NCBI GenBank assembly: GCA_016708765.1
Contig: JADJFD010000003.1
Coordinates: forward strand, 248,001 to 312,000
DNA: 64,000 nucleotides
Source: Chitinophagaceae bacterium
GTDB taxonomy: Bacteria > Bacteroidota > Bacteroidia > Chitinophagales > Chitinophagaceae
Reading direction: 5' to 3'
Made by a program: the position numbers and the translations under genes. Position 1 is the first letter of the stretch. Every line of letters starts with the position of its first letter. Below, piece by piece: positions 25,819 to 35,533 of this stretch. The notes under the pieces are model-generated. The model was not told the origin of the DNA, did not search any database, and was given only the letters and a program-made list of their open reading frames with translations.

Positions 25819-26862
25819 TTAATTTATTGTTGGGTTCCAGCGATCGCCAAAAACCCAGTTAACAGTTATTTCTTTTGCATTTACACCTTCGGGAAGATTG
25901 TTGCTGTGCCAGCTAAAATCTTTTCCTCCTACCCGGTGACAGTTATAATAATATATTCTTTCTCCCCATTTGATCGTATTGTTTGTTGGCACCTGATAAA
26001 TAGGAGTGTCTTTCATATTCTTTGCAAACTCACAATTCAACAAATAGAATTGTGCTTCACGATGGTAACGGCCTAATAGAAAACCATCATAGCCTTTGAA
26101 TTTGCAATTCACCAGTACAGTTTTAAAATCTTTGTTGTTAGAACCATCATGCCAGATACTTGCAGGACCTGTGTTTGCATAGAAAGTGCAATTCTCTGCC
26201 CAAGCCCAGCCACGGGGACAATAAAAATCTACACCGCCTTCCATGCTGCAGTCTTTGAAATAAAACATACCGTCTGTAGTGTTCCAGGGACTAACAGTAT
26301 CACCTGCATAAGCCCTGAAATGACAATTAACTGCTTTCAGTCTGGTTGCCATCATTGTCCTTAAGGCCATCTGGTGACCGCCATTGGTAATTGTTTTTTT
26401 ACCGGTAACAGTATCGGCTTTACAATCAATAACCTTACTCTCTTTTACGTTGAAACCATAATCATTGGCAATGGTGAGATTTTTCAATGTAATATCATTT
26501 CCATTGACGTTCATAGTAGCAACACCCCAGTCATCCGGATGATCACATCTCCATTCATCTCTTGCAATATCCTGTGTGATGGTAGTCTTGGCTTTGTCCT
26601 CGCCTTCAAAAATGATATTATGCTTTTCTATAAATAATTTTTCACTGTACGTTCCTTTCTTAATAAAAATGGTTCTTGGTGTTGCGGATGAATCAGGTAA
26701 ACTGTTGATAGCAGCTTGTATCGTTTTATAATCACCACTTCCATCAGCAGCTACAATAATTTTATTGGGTACGGATTGTACTGGTTGAGCAATTGCGCAT
26801 GACTGCAACAGCAAAACGCTGGTTAAATACAATAACGATATGGTGGTTTTTCTTTTTATCAT
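25819..26862 (-). CDS. Divergent pectin methylesterase (CE8), lipoprotein
   Basis: The 347-residue protein starts with a lipoprotein signal (LLLQSC), so it should sit on the outer or inner membrane facing the periplasm or outside. The right-handed beta-helix repeats and the start VAADGSGDYKTIQAAINSLP are those of pectinesterases. The usual motifs are altered: QDTLY is replaced by AGDTVS, VDFIFG by VDFYCP, and LGRPW by LGRYH. The two Asp and the Arg expected at the active site seem kept. It starts at 26862, overlapping the GH28-GH105 stop as ATGA, which implies coupled translation; an upstream ATG at 26892 is less likely. Activity on pectin is inferred. Confidence 0.82.
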   Translation of the reverse strand: MIKRKTTISLLYLTSVLLLQSCAIAQPVQSVPNKIIVAADGSGDYKTIQAAINSLPDSSATPRTIFIKKGTYSEKLFIEKHNIIFEGEDKAKTTITQDIARDEWRCDHPDDWGVATMNVNGNDITLKNLTIANDYGFNVKESKVIDCKADTVTGKKTITNGGHQMALRTMMATRLKAVNCHFRAYAGDTVSPWNTTDGMFYFKDCSMEGGVDFYCPRGWAWAENCTFYANTGPASIWHDGSNNKDFKTVLVNCKFKGYDGFLLGRYHREAQFYLLNCEFAKNMKDTPIYQVPTNNTIKWGERIYYYNCHRVGGKDFSWHSNNLPEGVNAKEITVNWVFGDRWNPTIN

Positions 26863-29800
26863 TTTGTTTGTTTGATCAACCATTTTACCCACTCTTCAGC
26901 AGCGGCATAATTATCAAAGCCAGGTGAAAGTCTTCTGCCATCCAGGTATTCATTATATATCCAGGGATCGCCAAAGGCAAATACTGTTCCTTTGCCATAT
27001 TTAGCAACAGCCATTACATTATCTTCTCCATTTTTTAAAACTGTAACCGCAAGGCTATTCACCTGTAAGCTGCTATACTCTTTTATAAATAATTTTCTAT
27101 TTGCAGAAAAGATAGGATTGCCAGTAGTTGTTAAGACTGCGCCTTGTTCGTACTGATCGTTTTGCACACGGTTCTTACTGTCTTCGTTGAACTGAATTCC
27201 AAATTTGGCGGCCAGTTGATTGAAGTTTTTGAATTCAGCATTACCTGCATCATTACTCAGCATTACCAGTACACCGCCATTTTTTACCCAATTGCTGATT
27301 GCTATTGCTTCTTTCGGTCCGACGTACTTTGGCTTCTCTGTTTCTTTTTCTGTATCGGGATCAATCATAATGTAGATTGATGCATTTTTTAAAGTAGCTG
27401 AGGTTGGTAAATTTTCCAGTGATTTTATTTGTACACCATACCTGTTAAAAATATCGCCAAGCATTGCATAACCGCTGTTACTTTTATCTTCCCATGTATA
27501 ATGCCAGCGAACAGGTGTGCCGGTTGCATCTTTCTTCCATTCATTGTTAAAATAATAATCAAGTAAAACTGTTTTGCCTTTGCCGACTGATTGTGTTTCG
27601 TTTAATTCCATTTCTGCAGCACAAAGAATAAATGCTCCCAATCCTTTGGAATCATTTGTGATTACCGGCTCACTCATATAGTATTCAAAACTGCCATCAC
27701 GGTAAGGTTTACCGCCAAGGCCGGAAACAGCAACAGTGCCTTTCAGGTTCACTTGCCCGTTAGGTTCTATTTCTATGAATTCTTTTAATATGCCACGATA
27801 TGCTTTTCTTGCTGCATCAAAATGTCCTTGTGGTATATAACCTTTCCTTGCAGCTTTTGCTAATGTGTAAGCCAGCATACAGGATGCAGATGCTTCCGGA
27901 TAGTTTTTTTCTTTACCAATCATATTGGGTACATCATACCACAATCCTGTTTCTTGATCCTGTACTTTTTTTGCCGCATTTGCAAAGCGATGGAGAATAG
28001 TAATTAACTCAGCCCTTTTTGGATGATTAGCAGGAAAGTGGTCCAATACATCAACCAATGCCATTCCAAACCATCCTAAACTTCTTGCCCAGAAATTTGG
28101 CGACTGACCTGTTGTTTTATTGGCCCATTGTTGTTCTTTACTTTCATCCCAGCCATGATAGAGCAAGCCTGTTTTTATATCCATAGCATGTTTCTCCATC
28201 AGGATAAATTGCTTTGCTATATCATTAAAGGCAGTATCATCATGAAAGATTTTTGCGTACTCTGCATAAAAAGGCTGACCCATATACAAACCATCGAGCC
28301 ACATTTGCGAAGGGTAAATTTTCTTATGCCAGAAACCGCCTTCACTTGTTCTTGGGTGAGTTCTCAATTGATTTCGTAAAAGATCTGCTGCCTTTTTATA
28401 TTTCTCTTTCCCGGTTACCTGATAAAGCAGCAATACTAATTTTCCATTGTTTATATGGTCAATATTGTATTCATCAGGGCGGTAACCTTTAATAGTTCCG
28501 TCATTCTGTACATAAAAATCCATGCTCTCCTGGATATATTTAAACCAGTTGCCATCACCACTTGCATTCCAAACTGATTCCATTCCTTTCAGGATAACTC
28601 CCTGGTCATATCGCCACTTAGCTACTTTGTCACCTTCGAGAGTAAATGAATCGGGCCAGAGACGCATTGCCGTTTCAGACAACTTTTCACTCCATTTATA
28701 ATCGGAAGGGCTGATACTGAGAAATGAAGTGCTGTTTTCCGACGCACCTAATTCGTATTTTATTTTCTCTTTAGCATTTGAGGCATTTGTATTTTTTATG
28801 CTGATGCTATTACTTCTATCGCCATTTATTCTGAATAACAGTTCAGCACCTTTTTTATAAGTGATATTGTCGAATAATAATTTATCGCTTTGTACAATAT
28901 CAATTACCGGGTTTGTTTCCTCACTGGTGACAGCAATATTTCTAAAAGTAATATTACTGGCTTCTTGCACATCAATTCCCTTTTGGGATTGAAAGACCAT
29001 ATTCTCCAGCACAATATCTTTCACATGCATCTCCGGTATGCCACGAATGAAGATGGCTTTCTCCGCACCATTTACATATACATTGCTGATATGAAAATTT
29101 TTGAACACTGGGGTGGTTTCATCTACCGGTAAAAATTCAACTTTTGGTAATTCTCTTTTTTCTCCGGCTAAAGGAATCGGATCCTTTGCTGCATAATACA
29201 TATCAAACAAAATCGCCTCACCGGGAATATCCTTCATATAAATATCCTTGATGAAAATATCCTCTACCACACCACCACGACCTCTTGTAGTTTTAAAGCG
29301 AAGTCCGATATCAGTTCCGATGAATGTGCAATTGCTTACATGAATATTTTTTGCACCCCCACTCATTTCACTACCAATTACAAAACCACCATGCGAAGCA
29401 TAAACCGTACACCCACGGATGATAACATTCTCCGTTGGCATTCCTCTTTTTCTTCCTTCTGCATCTCTTCCGCTTTTCATACACAAGGCATCATCACCTA
29501 CATCGAAGATTGAATTTTCAATCAACACATTTTTACAACTCTCTACATCAATACCATCACCGTTTTGTGCATACCATGGATTTTTAACCGTAATATTTCT
29601 TACAGTGATATTCTCACTCATCAGCGGATGCAAACACCAAGCAGCAGAGTTCTGAAATGTAACACCTTCGAGCAAAATATTTTTGCAGCTGGTCAGTAAT
29701 AAAAGATTGGGTCTTAAAAAATCTTTAATGCTTGCATAGAAGGCATCATCTTTTTCAGGAGAAATTGTTCCGGGGTTTGAAAGTTTTGATCCTTTCAGCG

Positions 29801-30356
29801 ACTGCTGAGATGGATACCATATTTTTTTGTCATCACTCAGCACACCACCACTTGCCACCAATTTTTTCCATTGTGTTTCGCTCAGCTTATCTTTTTTTAC
29901 CATTCGCCAGGCATCGCCATTGCCATCAATAATTCCTTTACCGGTAATTGCAATATTAATTGCATCCGTTGCAGAAATGGGAGACTGGTTTCGCATCTGC
30001 GGTAAACCTTCCCAATTAGCCTTTACTAATGGATATTGATTAAAATCTTTTGTAAATAATAAAGTAGCACCAATTGCAAGGTGAAGGTTGATATTATTCT
30101 TTAATACAATCGGACCCGTCAGCCACAAACCATTTGGAACTAAAACAACACCGCCGCCTTTTTTTGATAGTGCATCAATTGTTGCATTAATCGCTTTTGT
30201 ATTTAATGTATTGCCATCTTCAACTGCACCAAATGAAGTAATGGATAAAGTGTCTTTTTTAAATTCCGGAGCTGTAACAATGGGAAGTTTATGCTGCTGT
30301 GCAAGGCAGGAAATAAACATCGTAACGGCAATTACTGTACTTAGTGTTTTTTTCAT
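26859..30356 (-). CDS. GH28 polygalacturonase - GH105 unsaturated rhamnogalacturonyl hydrolase fusion
   Basis: This 1165-residue exported protein carries at least two enzymes. After a signal peptide (about 1-20), a GH28 beta-helix spans roughly 35-545 with the polygalacturonase motifs in order: NGDGIDVESC (NTD), GDDALCMKSG (DD), SHGGFVIGSEMSGG (GHG) and RFKTTRGRGG (RIK). From about 550 to 920 follows a GH105 alpha/alpha-barrel (SETAMRLWPDSF, GYRPDEYNIDHINNGKL, MWLDGLYMGQPFYAEYA, GLLYHGWDE, NFWARSLGWFGMALVDVLD). A C-terminal domain (about 930-1165) resembles DUF4350/GATase-like folds (ISNWVKNGGVLVMLSND, YGKGTVFAFGDPWIYNEY). One chain could cut galacturonan and remove terminal unsaturated residues. 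The start MKKTLST is taken at 30356. Confidence 0.9.
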   Translation of the reverse strand: MKKTLSTVIAVTMFISCLAQQHKLPIVTAPEFKKDTLSITSFGAVEDGNTLNTKAINATIDALSKKGGGVVLVPNGLWLTGPIVLKNNINLHLAIGATLLFTKDFNQYPLVKANWEGLPQMRNQSPISATDAINIAITGKGIIDGNGDAWRMVKKDKLSETQWKKLVASGGVLSDDKKIWYPSQQSLKGSKLSNPGTISPEKDDAFYASIKDFLRPNLLLLTSCKNILLEGVTFQNSAAWCLHPLMSENITVRNITVKNPWYAQNGDGIDVESCKNVLIENSIFDVGDDALCMKSGRDAEGRKRGMPTENVIIRGCTVYASHGGFVIGSEMSGGAKNIHVSNCTFIGTDIGLRFKTTRGRGGVVEDIFIKDIYMKDIPGEAILFDMYYAAKDPIPLAGEKRELPKVEFLPVDETTPVFKNFHISNVYVNGAEKAIFIRGIPEMHVKDIVLENMVFQSQKGIDVQEASNITFRNIAVTSEETNPVIDIVQSDKLLFDNITYKKGAELLFRINGDRSNSISIKNTNASNAKEKIKYELGASENSTSFLSISPSDYKWSEKLSETAMRLWPDSFTLEGDKVAKWRYDQGVILKGMESVWNASGDGNWFKYIQESMDFYVQNDGTIKGYRPDEYNIDHINNGKLVLLLYQVTGKEKYKKAADLLRNQLRTHPRTSEGGFWHKKIYPSQMWLDGLYMGQPFYAEYAKIFHDDTAFNDIAKQFILMEKHAMDIKTGLLYHGWDESKEQQWANKTTGQSPNFWARSLGWFGMALVDVLDHFPANHPKRAELITILHRFANAAKKVQDQETGLWYDVPNMIGKEKNYPEASASCMLAYTLAKAARKGYIPQGHFDAARKAYRGILKEFIEIEPNGQVNLKGTVAVSGLGGKPYRDGSFEYYMSEPVITNDSKGLGAFILCAAEMELNETQSVGKGKTVLLDYYFNNEWKKDATGTPVRWHYTWEDKSNSGYAMLGDIFNRYGVQIKSLENLPTSATLKNASIYIMIDPDTEKETEKPKYVGPKEAIAISNWVKNGGVLVMLSNDAGNAEFKNFNQLAAKFGIQFNEDSKNRVQNDQYEQGAVLTTTGNPIFSANRKLFIKEYSSLQVNSLAVTVLKNGEDNVMAVAKYGKGTVFAFGDPWIYNEYLDGRRLSPGFDNYAAAEEWVKWLIKQTK

Positions 30357-30438
30357 CGGCAAGTGGTTGCTTTTTAAGCGTTTCGTTATACAAGTCTAAC
30401 GAGATATTGGCTGTTAATCAACGAATTGCATTAGTTTA

Positions 30439-30462
30439 TTTACGCAATCGTTACCGGGAACG
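30439..30462. promoter_or_regulatory. LacI-type operator candidate upstream of the GH28-GH105 gene
   Basis: TTTACGCAATCGTT followed by ACCGGGAACG. The inner CGTTACCGGGAACG (30449-30462) is the exact reverse complement of CGTTCCCGGTAACG at 42511-42524, and both are preceded by the same ten bases TTTACGCAAT. It lies about 85-105 bases upstream of the GH28-GH105 start. Confidence 0.6.
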
Positions 30463-30496
30463 GTACCAATTCCCGGTTGCATTTTTTTGCTGCCGA

Positions 30497-30925
30497 TCAG
30501 GCTATTTTAACAGCCTGGCGAGCCAGTAATTTCCAGCTTCCGCCATCTTTTTGAAAGATTAGTAAAATTCTTAAATGTACTTGGCCGGGTTTGCCATTAT
30601 CATTTGTTTTAGCTGTTAAAATATGTCTTACAATAGCTGTTTTTCCGCTTATGTTTATGGTTTGTTCCGTTAAATCAATAGAAACGAAATCAGACTTTCC
30701 GCTTACAATTTTTTCTACAAATTCTACTTTTCCTTCTATGTGCCCGCCGGAATGACCATAACTTAATTTGTCAGCAACAACAGCTTCCAATTTTTCTTTC
30801 ACTCCATCGACCATAGCAATGCGAAGTTTTTCAATTGCATTGGCCACCGCTGTTTCCTTTTTACTTTGTGCATTTGTTATCACTCCGAAGGAAAAAATGA
30901 GTAAGAATAAGAATGTTTTTTTCAT
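30497..30925 (-). CDS. Exported DUF4440 / NTF2-like protein
   Basis: A 142-residue protein with a signal peptide (about 1-19, VITNAQ). The mature part has the NTF2/SnoaL-like fold pattern: AVANAIEKLRIAMVDGVKEKLEAVVADKLSYGHSGG, VEFVEKIVSGKSDF, TAIVRHILTAKTND and a closing WKLLARQAVKI strand. Function is unknown; such proteins often accompany sugar-acid loci. It stands alone between the GH28-GH105 operator region and the GH43 gene. Confidence 0.82.
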   Translation of the reverse strand: MKKTFLFLLIFSFGVITNAQSKKETAVANAIEKLRIAMVDGVKEKLEAVVADKLSYGHSGGHIEGKVEFVEKIVSGKSDFVSIDLTEQTINISGKTAIVRHILTAKTNDNGKPGQVHLRILLIFQKDGGSWKLLARQAVKIA

Positions 30926-31066
30926 GTGTATATTTTTATGTTATCATCGTCTGTACTACTATCGTCTTCGTTGCAATCTTTGATTTGTTCTATTTTATTC
31001 TTCCAGTGAAAGAATAAAACAGAATCACACTTCTGCTGCATGAATTCTATTCAGCATTTTGTAGCA

Positions 31067-31084
31067 TCCCGATATTTATCGGGA
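31067..31084. repeat. TCCCGATA palindromic hairpin
   Basis: TCCCGATA and TATCGGGA form a perfect 8-bp stem with a 2-base loop. It lies downstream of the GH43 gene, with no T-run following in either direction, so it looks more like a dispersed palindrome than a terminator. Confidence 0.6.
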
Positions 31085-31088
31085 ATTC

Positions 31089-31104
31089 GGTAATTCTACT
31101 GAGC
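31089..31104. repeat. Fragment of the interspersed repeat (reverse orientation)
   Basis: GGTAATTCTACTGAGC is the exact reverse complement of 45318-45333, the left part of the repeat copy near lpxB. The rest of that repeat is not found here. Confidence 0.5.
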
Positions 31105-31162
31105 TTGTAGGAGTATTCGTAACCCACCTCATTACAAATCTCTTTATATCGGTTATTCTCTG

Positions 31163-31178
31163 CCCCTCCCAGGAGGGG
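31163..31178. repeat. CCCCTCC-GGAGGGG hairpin repeat, copy 2
   Basis: Same 7-bp stem and 2-base loop, with shared flanks, as the copy at 19764-19779. It is placed 13 bases after the GH43 stop on the minus strand and could serve as a terminator-like stem there. Confidence 0.6.
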
Positions 31179-31190
31179 ATGGATACCCAA

Positions 31191-32804
31191 TTATTTTAAA
31201 GGTTCTATCCTGAACCAGTCAACATCTGCATATCCCGCATCATTCGTCACATTATTTCTCAAACAAAACAAACCGAGTTTTGCCCCAACCCATCTTCCGG
31301 GTTTTGCAACAAATGTTTTTTCAATGGTAGTAAATTTTTCTCCATTATCGCTAAATGAGTAACGACAAACGCCTCCTTTCTCTACTTGTATTCTTAAGTA
31401 AAAAGTATTTCCTTTTACAGCGAATGAACCTATTTCTTTTTCTTTACTATTTTTATCGGCCTTGATATTTTCATTACAAATTATATTGATGGCATCATCT
31501 TTTTTTTCGACTGCGATATACGCATAATCACTTCCAAGCATCACTAAGCCAAATTTTTCGTTTTCAAACTTTGGCTTGAAGCTGAATTTTACAGTGGCTG
31601 TAAATTCATCTGCTGGTGTTTTTTGTCCGAGTATATTCGGTGTATTCCATATGTTATTTATTGAATCAGGTTGATAAGCAGAAAATAGTCGAAGTGAACC
31701 TGATGCTGTAGGAAAAGCCCATCCTTCTTTCGGATTGGCCTGCCATTGCCATTGAAAACCCAATTTTGATGAATTAAATTCATCACTATCGGCAACAGTT
31801 TTTATCGGGTATGTTTTTCCAACGTTTGGTTTTTTATAAAGCATAACTGGTTCGCATTTCCCATCGCCATCTTTATCTTCTCCAATCACCGGCCAATCGT
31901 TTATCCATTTCATTGGCTGTAGATGCACCACTCTTCCATAAGCATCTTTGTCCTGAAAATGCAGGAACCAATGCTCACCAGTTTTTGTATCTACCCATGC
32001 ACCCTGGTGTGGTCCATTGATTGTTGTGCTGCCTTGGTCTAACACCACTTTTCTTTCATAAGGGCCATATACATTTTTGCTTCTTAATATGGTTTGCCAA
32101 CCAGTGCTTACCCCACCTGCAGGAGCAAATATGTAATAGTAGCTATTGCGTTTATAAAATTTCGGGCCTTCAATGGTGGCATCTAATTCATGTCCATCGT
32201 AAACCATTACAGCATCACTAATGACTTTTGTTCCTGCTGCATTTAATTCTTTTACAACAATGATTGATTTAAGACCGGCACGACTGCCAGCATAAGCATG
32301 AACGAGATAAACTTTACCATCGTTATCCCAAAGAGGGCAGGGGTCAATCAAACCTTTGCCTGCTTCTATCATTACTGGTTCAGTCCATGGACCTGTAATA
32401 TTTTTTGCTTTGGTTAAATAGATTCCAAAATCAGGGTCAGGATAATAAATGTAAAATTCATTATTGTGATAACGAATACTCGGTGCCCACACACCGCCAC
32501 CATGCTGCACTTTACTAAAATGTTCAACAGGCAATTGTGTTTTTAATCCATGACCGATGAGTGACCAGTTTACCAAATCTTTTGAATGAAGTATTGGTAA
32601 TCCGGGTGCATGATTGAAAGATGAAGAGATCATATAATAATCATCACCAACTCTTACAGCATCGGGGTCGCTGTAGTCTGCATCAATTACAGGGTTCTTA
32701 TAAGTGCCGTTGCCATTATCAGAAACCCAGACTTTAGAAATGTTTTGTGCTGCGGCACAAAATGCAGAAACAATAAATACAATTGTCGTCAGCTTTATTT
32801 TCAT
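31191..32804 (-). CDS. GH43 family glycoside hydrolase (arabinofuranosidase/xylosidase type)
   Basis: The 537-residue exported protein has a signal peptide (about 1-19) and a five-bladed beta-propeller with the catalytic acids visible: base Asp in VIDADYSDPDAVRVGDDYYM, the pKa-tuning Asp in GLIDPCPLWDNDGKVYLVHAYAG, and acid Glu in ATIEGPKFYKRNSYYYIFAP. A C-terminal beta-sandwich (about 345-535; DEFNSSKLGFQWQWQANP) is the GH43 C2-type domain. It probably trims arabinan or xylan side chains of pectin. Its ATG (32804) overlaps the pectinesterase stop as ATGA, so translation is coupled; the ATG at 32819 is less likely. Confidence 0.9.
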   Translation of the reverse strand: MKIKLTTIVFIVSAFCAAAQNISKVWVSDNGNGTYKNPVIDADYSDPDAVRVGDDYYMISSSFNHAPGLPILHSKDLVNWSLIGHGLKTQLPVEHFSKVQHGGGVWAPSIRYHNNEFYIYYPDPDFGIYLTKAKNITGPWTEPVMIEAGKGLIDPCPLWDNDGKVYLVHAYAGSRAGLKSIIVVKELNAAGTKVISDAVMVYDGHELDATIEGPKFYKRNSYYYIFAPAGGVSTGWQTILRSKNVYGPYERKVVLDQGSTTINGPHQGAWVDTKTGEHWFLHFQDKDAYGRVVHLQPMKWINDWPVIGEDKDGDGKCEPVMLYKKPNVGKTYPIKTVADSDEFNSSKLGFQWQWQANPKEGWAFPTASGSLRLFSAYQPDSINNIWNTPNILGQKTPADEFTATVKFSFKPKFENEKFGLVMLGSDYAYIAVEKKDDAINIICNENIKADKNSKEKEIGSFAVKGNTFYLRIQVEKGGVCRYSFSDNGEKFTTIEKTFVAKPGRWVGAKLGLFCLRNNVTNDAGYADVDWFRIEPLK

Positions 32805-34683
32805 TGTAAGGGATTCCATCCGTTGAATATATTTTTCGGTGTATAATTCTTTGCTTCAACTTCTGTTAATTGTTTTGACCAGTTTATTCTTGTTTTTGGA
32901 TTAGATGAAGGCCCGTAATTTTTATACTCTGCATACCGTGTGGTTTTATCATTATCCGTATTGTTCCAGTTGCTCCAACCTTCTGCTTTTATATGCGGGC
33001 CGATATATGTATTCATATATACTGTATGTGCATAAGTTCTCCATGGGCGGCCTAAAGAAACACTGTGCAGTGAAGTATCTCCGGTAAGTTTGCAATTATT
33101 GAAGATATAGCCGAACTCTTTTTCTTTTGGTGTGGAAGCTGCTGTGATGTGTGAATTCTTCTTGCTATGGATATGCGTTTTTTCAAACCAAACTGTAGCA
33201 GAGCCAAAAATAAAATCGGTAGTACCTTCTATGTAGCAATTCTCATAATACTGACGGCTCTTTTCATTATTAGTAAACAACACATCTTGGAAACCGATAA
33301 AGCGGCAATTTTTAAAAACAGCTTTGTCACCATCTGATTCAACTGCAACTGCTTGTCCCGCAGTAAAACCCGCATCATTTTGAAAAGTGATATCGGTTGC
33401 AGTAAAATTATCAGCCTTTATTAAAAAACTCCAGGAGGTTTGGGTATTGATAGTGTCTCCTTTTGGAGAAATTTTTCCGGTGTGATCATTATAAGTAAGA
33501 ACGGTGTTGAATTTATCTTCACCAACCAATGAGACAAATTGTTTCGATGAATCGAGATATAACTTCTCTTTATAAATACCCTTCTTAATAAAAATAGTTA
33601 CCGGTTTTTTATTATTGACAGGAACTGCATTTAAAGCCTCTTGTACAGTTCTAAAATCTCCTGATCCACCTTGTGCAACAGTAATTTCTTTTTCAGCTTT
33701 TTTCTGAACATGGAATATTTTTCTGATAAACTGATCCATGTAAGCTACCGTCGTATCAAACCAGGGATTGAACAATAGAAAAGTATGTGGAGAACCTTTT
33801 AAAGTTTTTACTTCTGAATAAATATTATGCTGGTTGAGAATGGCAATAAAATCTTCTCTTCCTGCATGCATGCGGTCAACAGCACTGTTGATAAAAAGAG
33901 TGGGAGGGTTATGCTTTCCAACATGTGTTAATGGAGCCGCCTGTTTCCATATATCAGGATTTTCTGTTTTGGAATAACCAAACCAATAAGTGCCGGCGGA
34001 TATTCTTTTGCTGTCATCGCCTTCACCTGATTCAGGATGTATAAAAGCTAATGTGCCATCGAGATCAATGACTGCATTGGCTTTACTTGAAAATTTTGAT
34101 AGCAACCTTCTCCTTCAAATTGCTTCATGCCATTGGTAGCACCCATAAATGCAGCCAGTTCGCCACCAGCAGAATGACCAGCCACTACAATTTTATTTAC
34201 ATCAATATTATATTGCTTTGCATGTTGCCGTATCCAACGGATAGAAGTTTTTATATCATGTACACCTGCAGGATATAATGCTTCTGTAGAAAGACGATAC
34301 TCAGGAGTAATACAAACATAACCGAGTGAAGCCAGTTCTTGTAACAAAGGATAATGCATGGATTTATTGCCACTCCTCCATCCGCCGCCATGAATAAACA
34401 GTATAGCAGTTCTTTTTATTTTACTTTTTTCTTTGGGATAAAATACATCCAGCTTTAATTCCCGTTGTGGAGTTTTGCAATAAGCAATATTTTTTTCTTC
34501 CTTAACATAGGGGTATGAAGTTTCTTTCGCAATTTGAATGCCGGGATAATTCTTTAGGTGCTTGTTATATTCGTTCAGAATATTGTAAGAAGTATCTCTT
34601 ATACCAGTTATTCCAACTGTTGACTGTGCAATTGTAATAATGCTGCTAATTGCGCAAACGATAAAGAAAATAATACTTTTCAT
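32801..34683 (-). pseudogene. Alpha/beta-hydrolase esterase - pectin methylesterase (CE8) fusion, split by a one-base frameshift
   Basis: Two frames make one protein. The first (34048-34683) has a signal peptide, the oxyanion motif FIHGGGWRSG and nucleophile GHSAGG of a carbohydrate esterase, then loses frame after YQNF. The second (32801-34105) resumes as SSKANAVIDLDGTLAFIHPESGEG and carries the missing catalytic Asp (AVDRMHAG) and His (GSPHTF). It is followed by a canonical pectinesterase: GGSGDFRTVQEALNAVP, FQDVLF, TDFIFG, LGRPWRTYA. One T more in the run complementary to 34090-34093 joins them into about 627 residues. The split triad shows that the parts belong together. It lies between the CE12 and GH43 genes. 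Confidence 0.86.
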
Positions 34684-35439
34684 TTATTTTTTTATAGCCG
34701 GGACTGTAACTCTATCCGTCATTTCAATATTTAATCCTTTCAATTCTTTTAAAATTAATTGCGCAATTAGTCTTGCACCCAGTTCATTAAAATGTGTATT
34801 GTCAACTTTCCCATCAGGATAATTTGGGTGTTCTCCTGGCTCTAATTGTAAAAACAGCAATTTTGATTTTTCTTCACCAAACTGTTGGTATAAGGCCCTG
34901 CTTTTCTCATCCAAATCAAAAAATAACACCTTTTGTGCTGCGGCAACTTCTTTTGTTAACGCTGCGTATTCCTTATGTGTTTCAACAGCATTTCCTTCTT
35001 TATCAAATTTTCTTCTTGAAACCGGAGTAAATAAAATGGGGGTTGCCTTTTTTTCTCTCGTTTCTTTTATAAAGCGATTCAGATTCATTTTAAAAGTATC
35101 CGGTGTGGCATATCTTTCCCCTTTATCTTTTGATGCATCATTATGGCCAAATTGAATAATTACATAATCACCTTCTTTGGTTTCATCCATTATTGATTTC
35201 CACAAACCTTCACTGATGAATGTTTTGGTGCTACGGCCATTTTTTGCACGGTTAACAACTGTAACGGTAGAATCCCAAAAAGAAACAAAGGGCATTCCCC
35301 AGCCTGTTTCGGGATAAGCTTTTGTTTCCTTATTAGCACAGGTAGAATCTCCCGCAAGAAATATTTTTATTTTCTTTTTTGCAGGAAAAGAAAAAGCTAA
35401 GCCAATCAATACAATTGGGAATAAAAGGAGTTTTTTCAT
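34684..35439 (-). CDS. Rhamnogalacturonan acetylesterase (CE12, SGNH hydrolase)
   Basis: Removes acetyl groups from the rhamnogalacturonan backbone. The 251-residue exported enzyme has a signal peptide (about 1-18) and the four SGNH blocks: FLAGDSTCAN (nucleophile Ser), NRAKNGRSTKTF, IIQFGHNDASK and the Asp-His block KVDNTHFNELGA. These match the RhgT/CE12 group. Its end abuts the start of the esterase-pectinesterase gene, so the two are likely cotranscribed. Confidence 0.92.
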   Translation of the reverse strand: MKKLLLFPIVLIGLAFSFPAKKKIKIFLAGDSTCANKETKAYPETGWGMPFVSFWDSTVTVVNRAKNGRSTKTFISEGLWKSIMDETKEGDYVIIQFGHNDASKDKGERYATPDTFKMNLNRFIKETREKKATPILFTPVSRRKFDKEGNAVETHKEYAALTKEVAAAQKVLFFDLDEKSRALYQQFGEEKSKLLFLQLEPGEHPNYPDGKVDNTHFNELGARLIAQLILKELKGLNIEMTDRVTVPAIKK

Positions 35440-35533
35440 CTTGTTTTTTATTTAACAATTTATCAGATGGAATTCTCCATAAAAATTTTCATCGCAATTT
35501 ATGAAAGATGCTCGCAAATTTTTATGGTTCATT

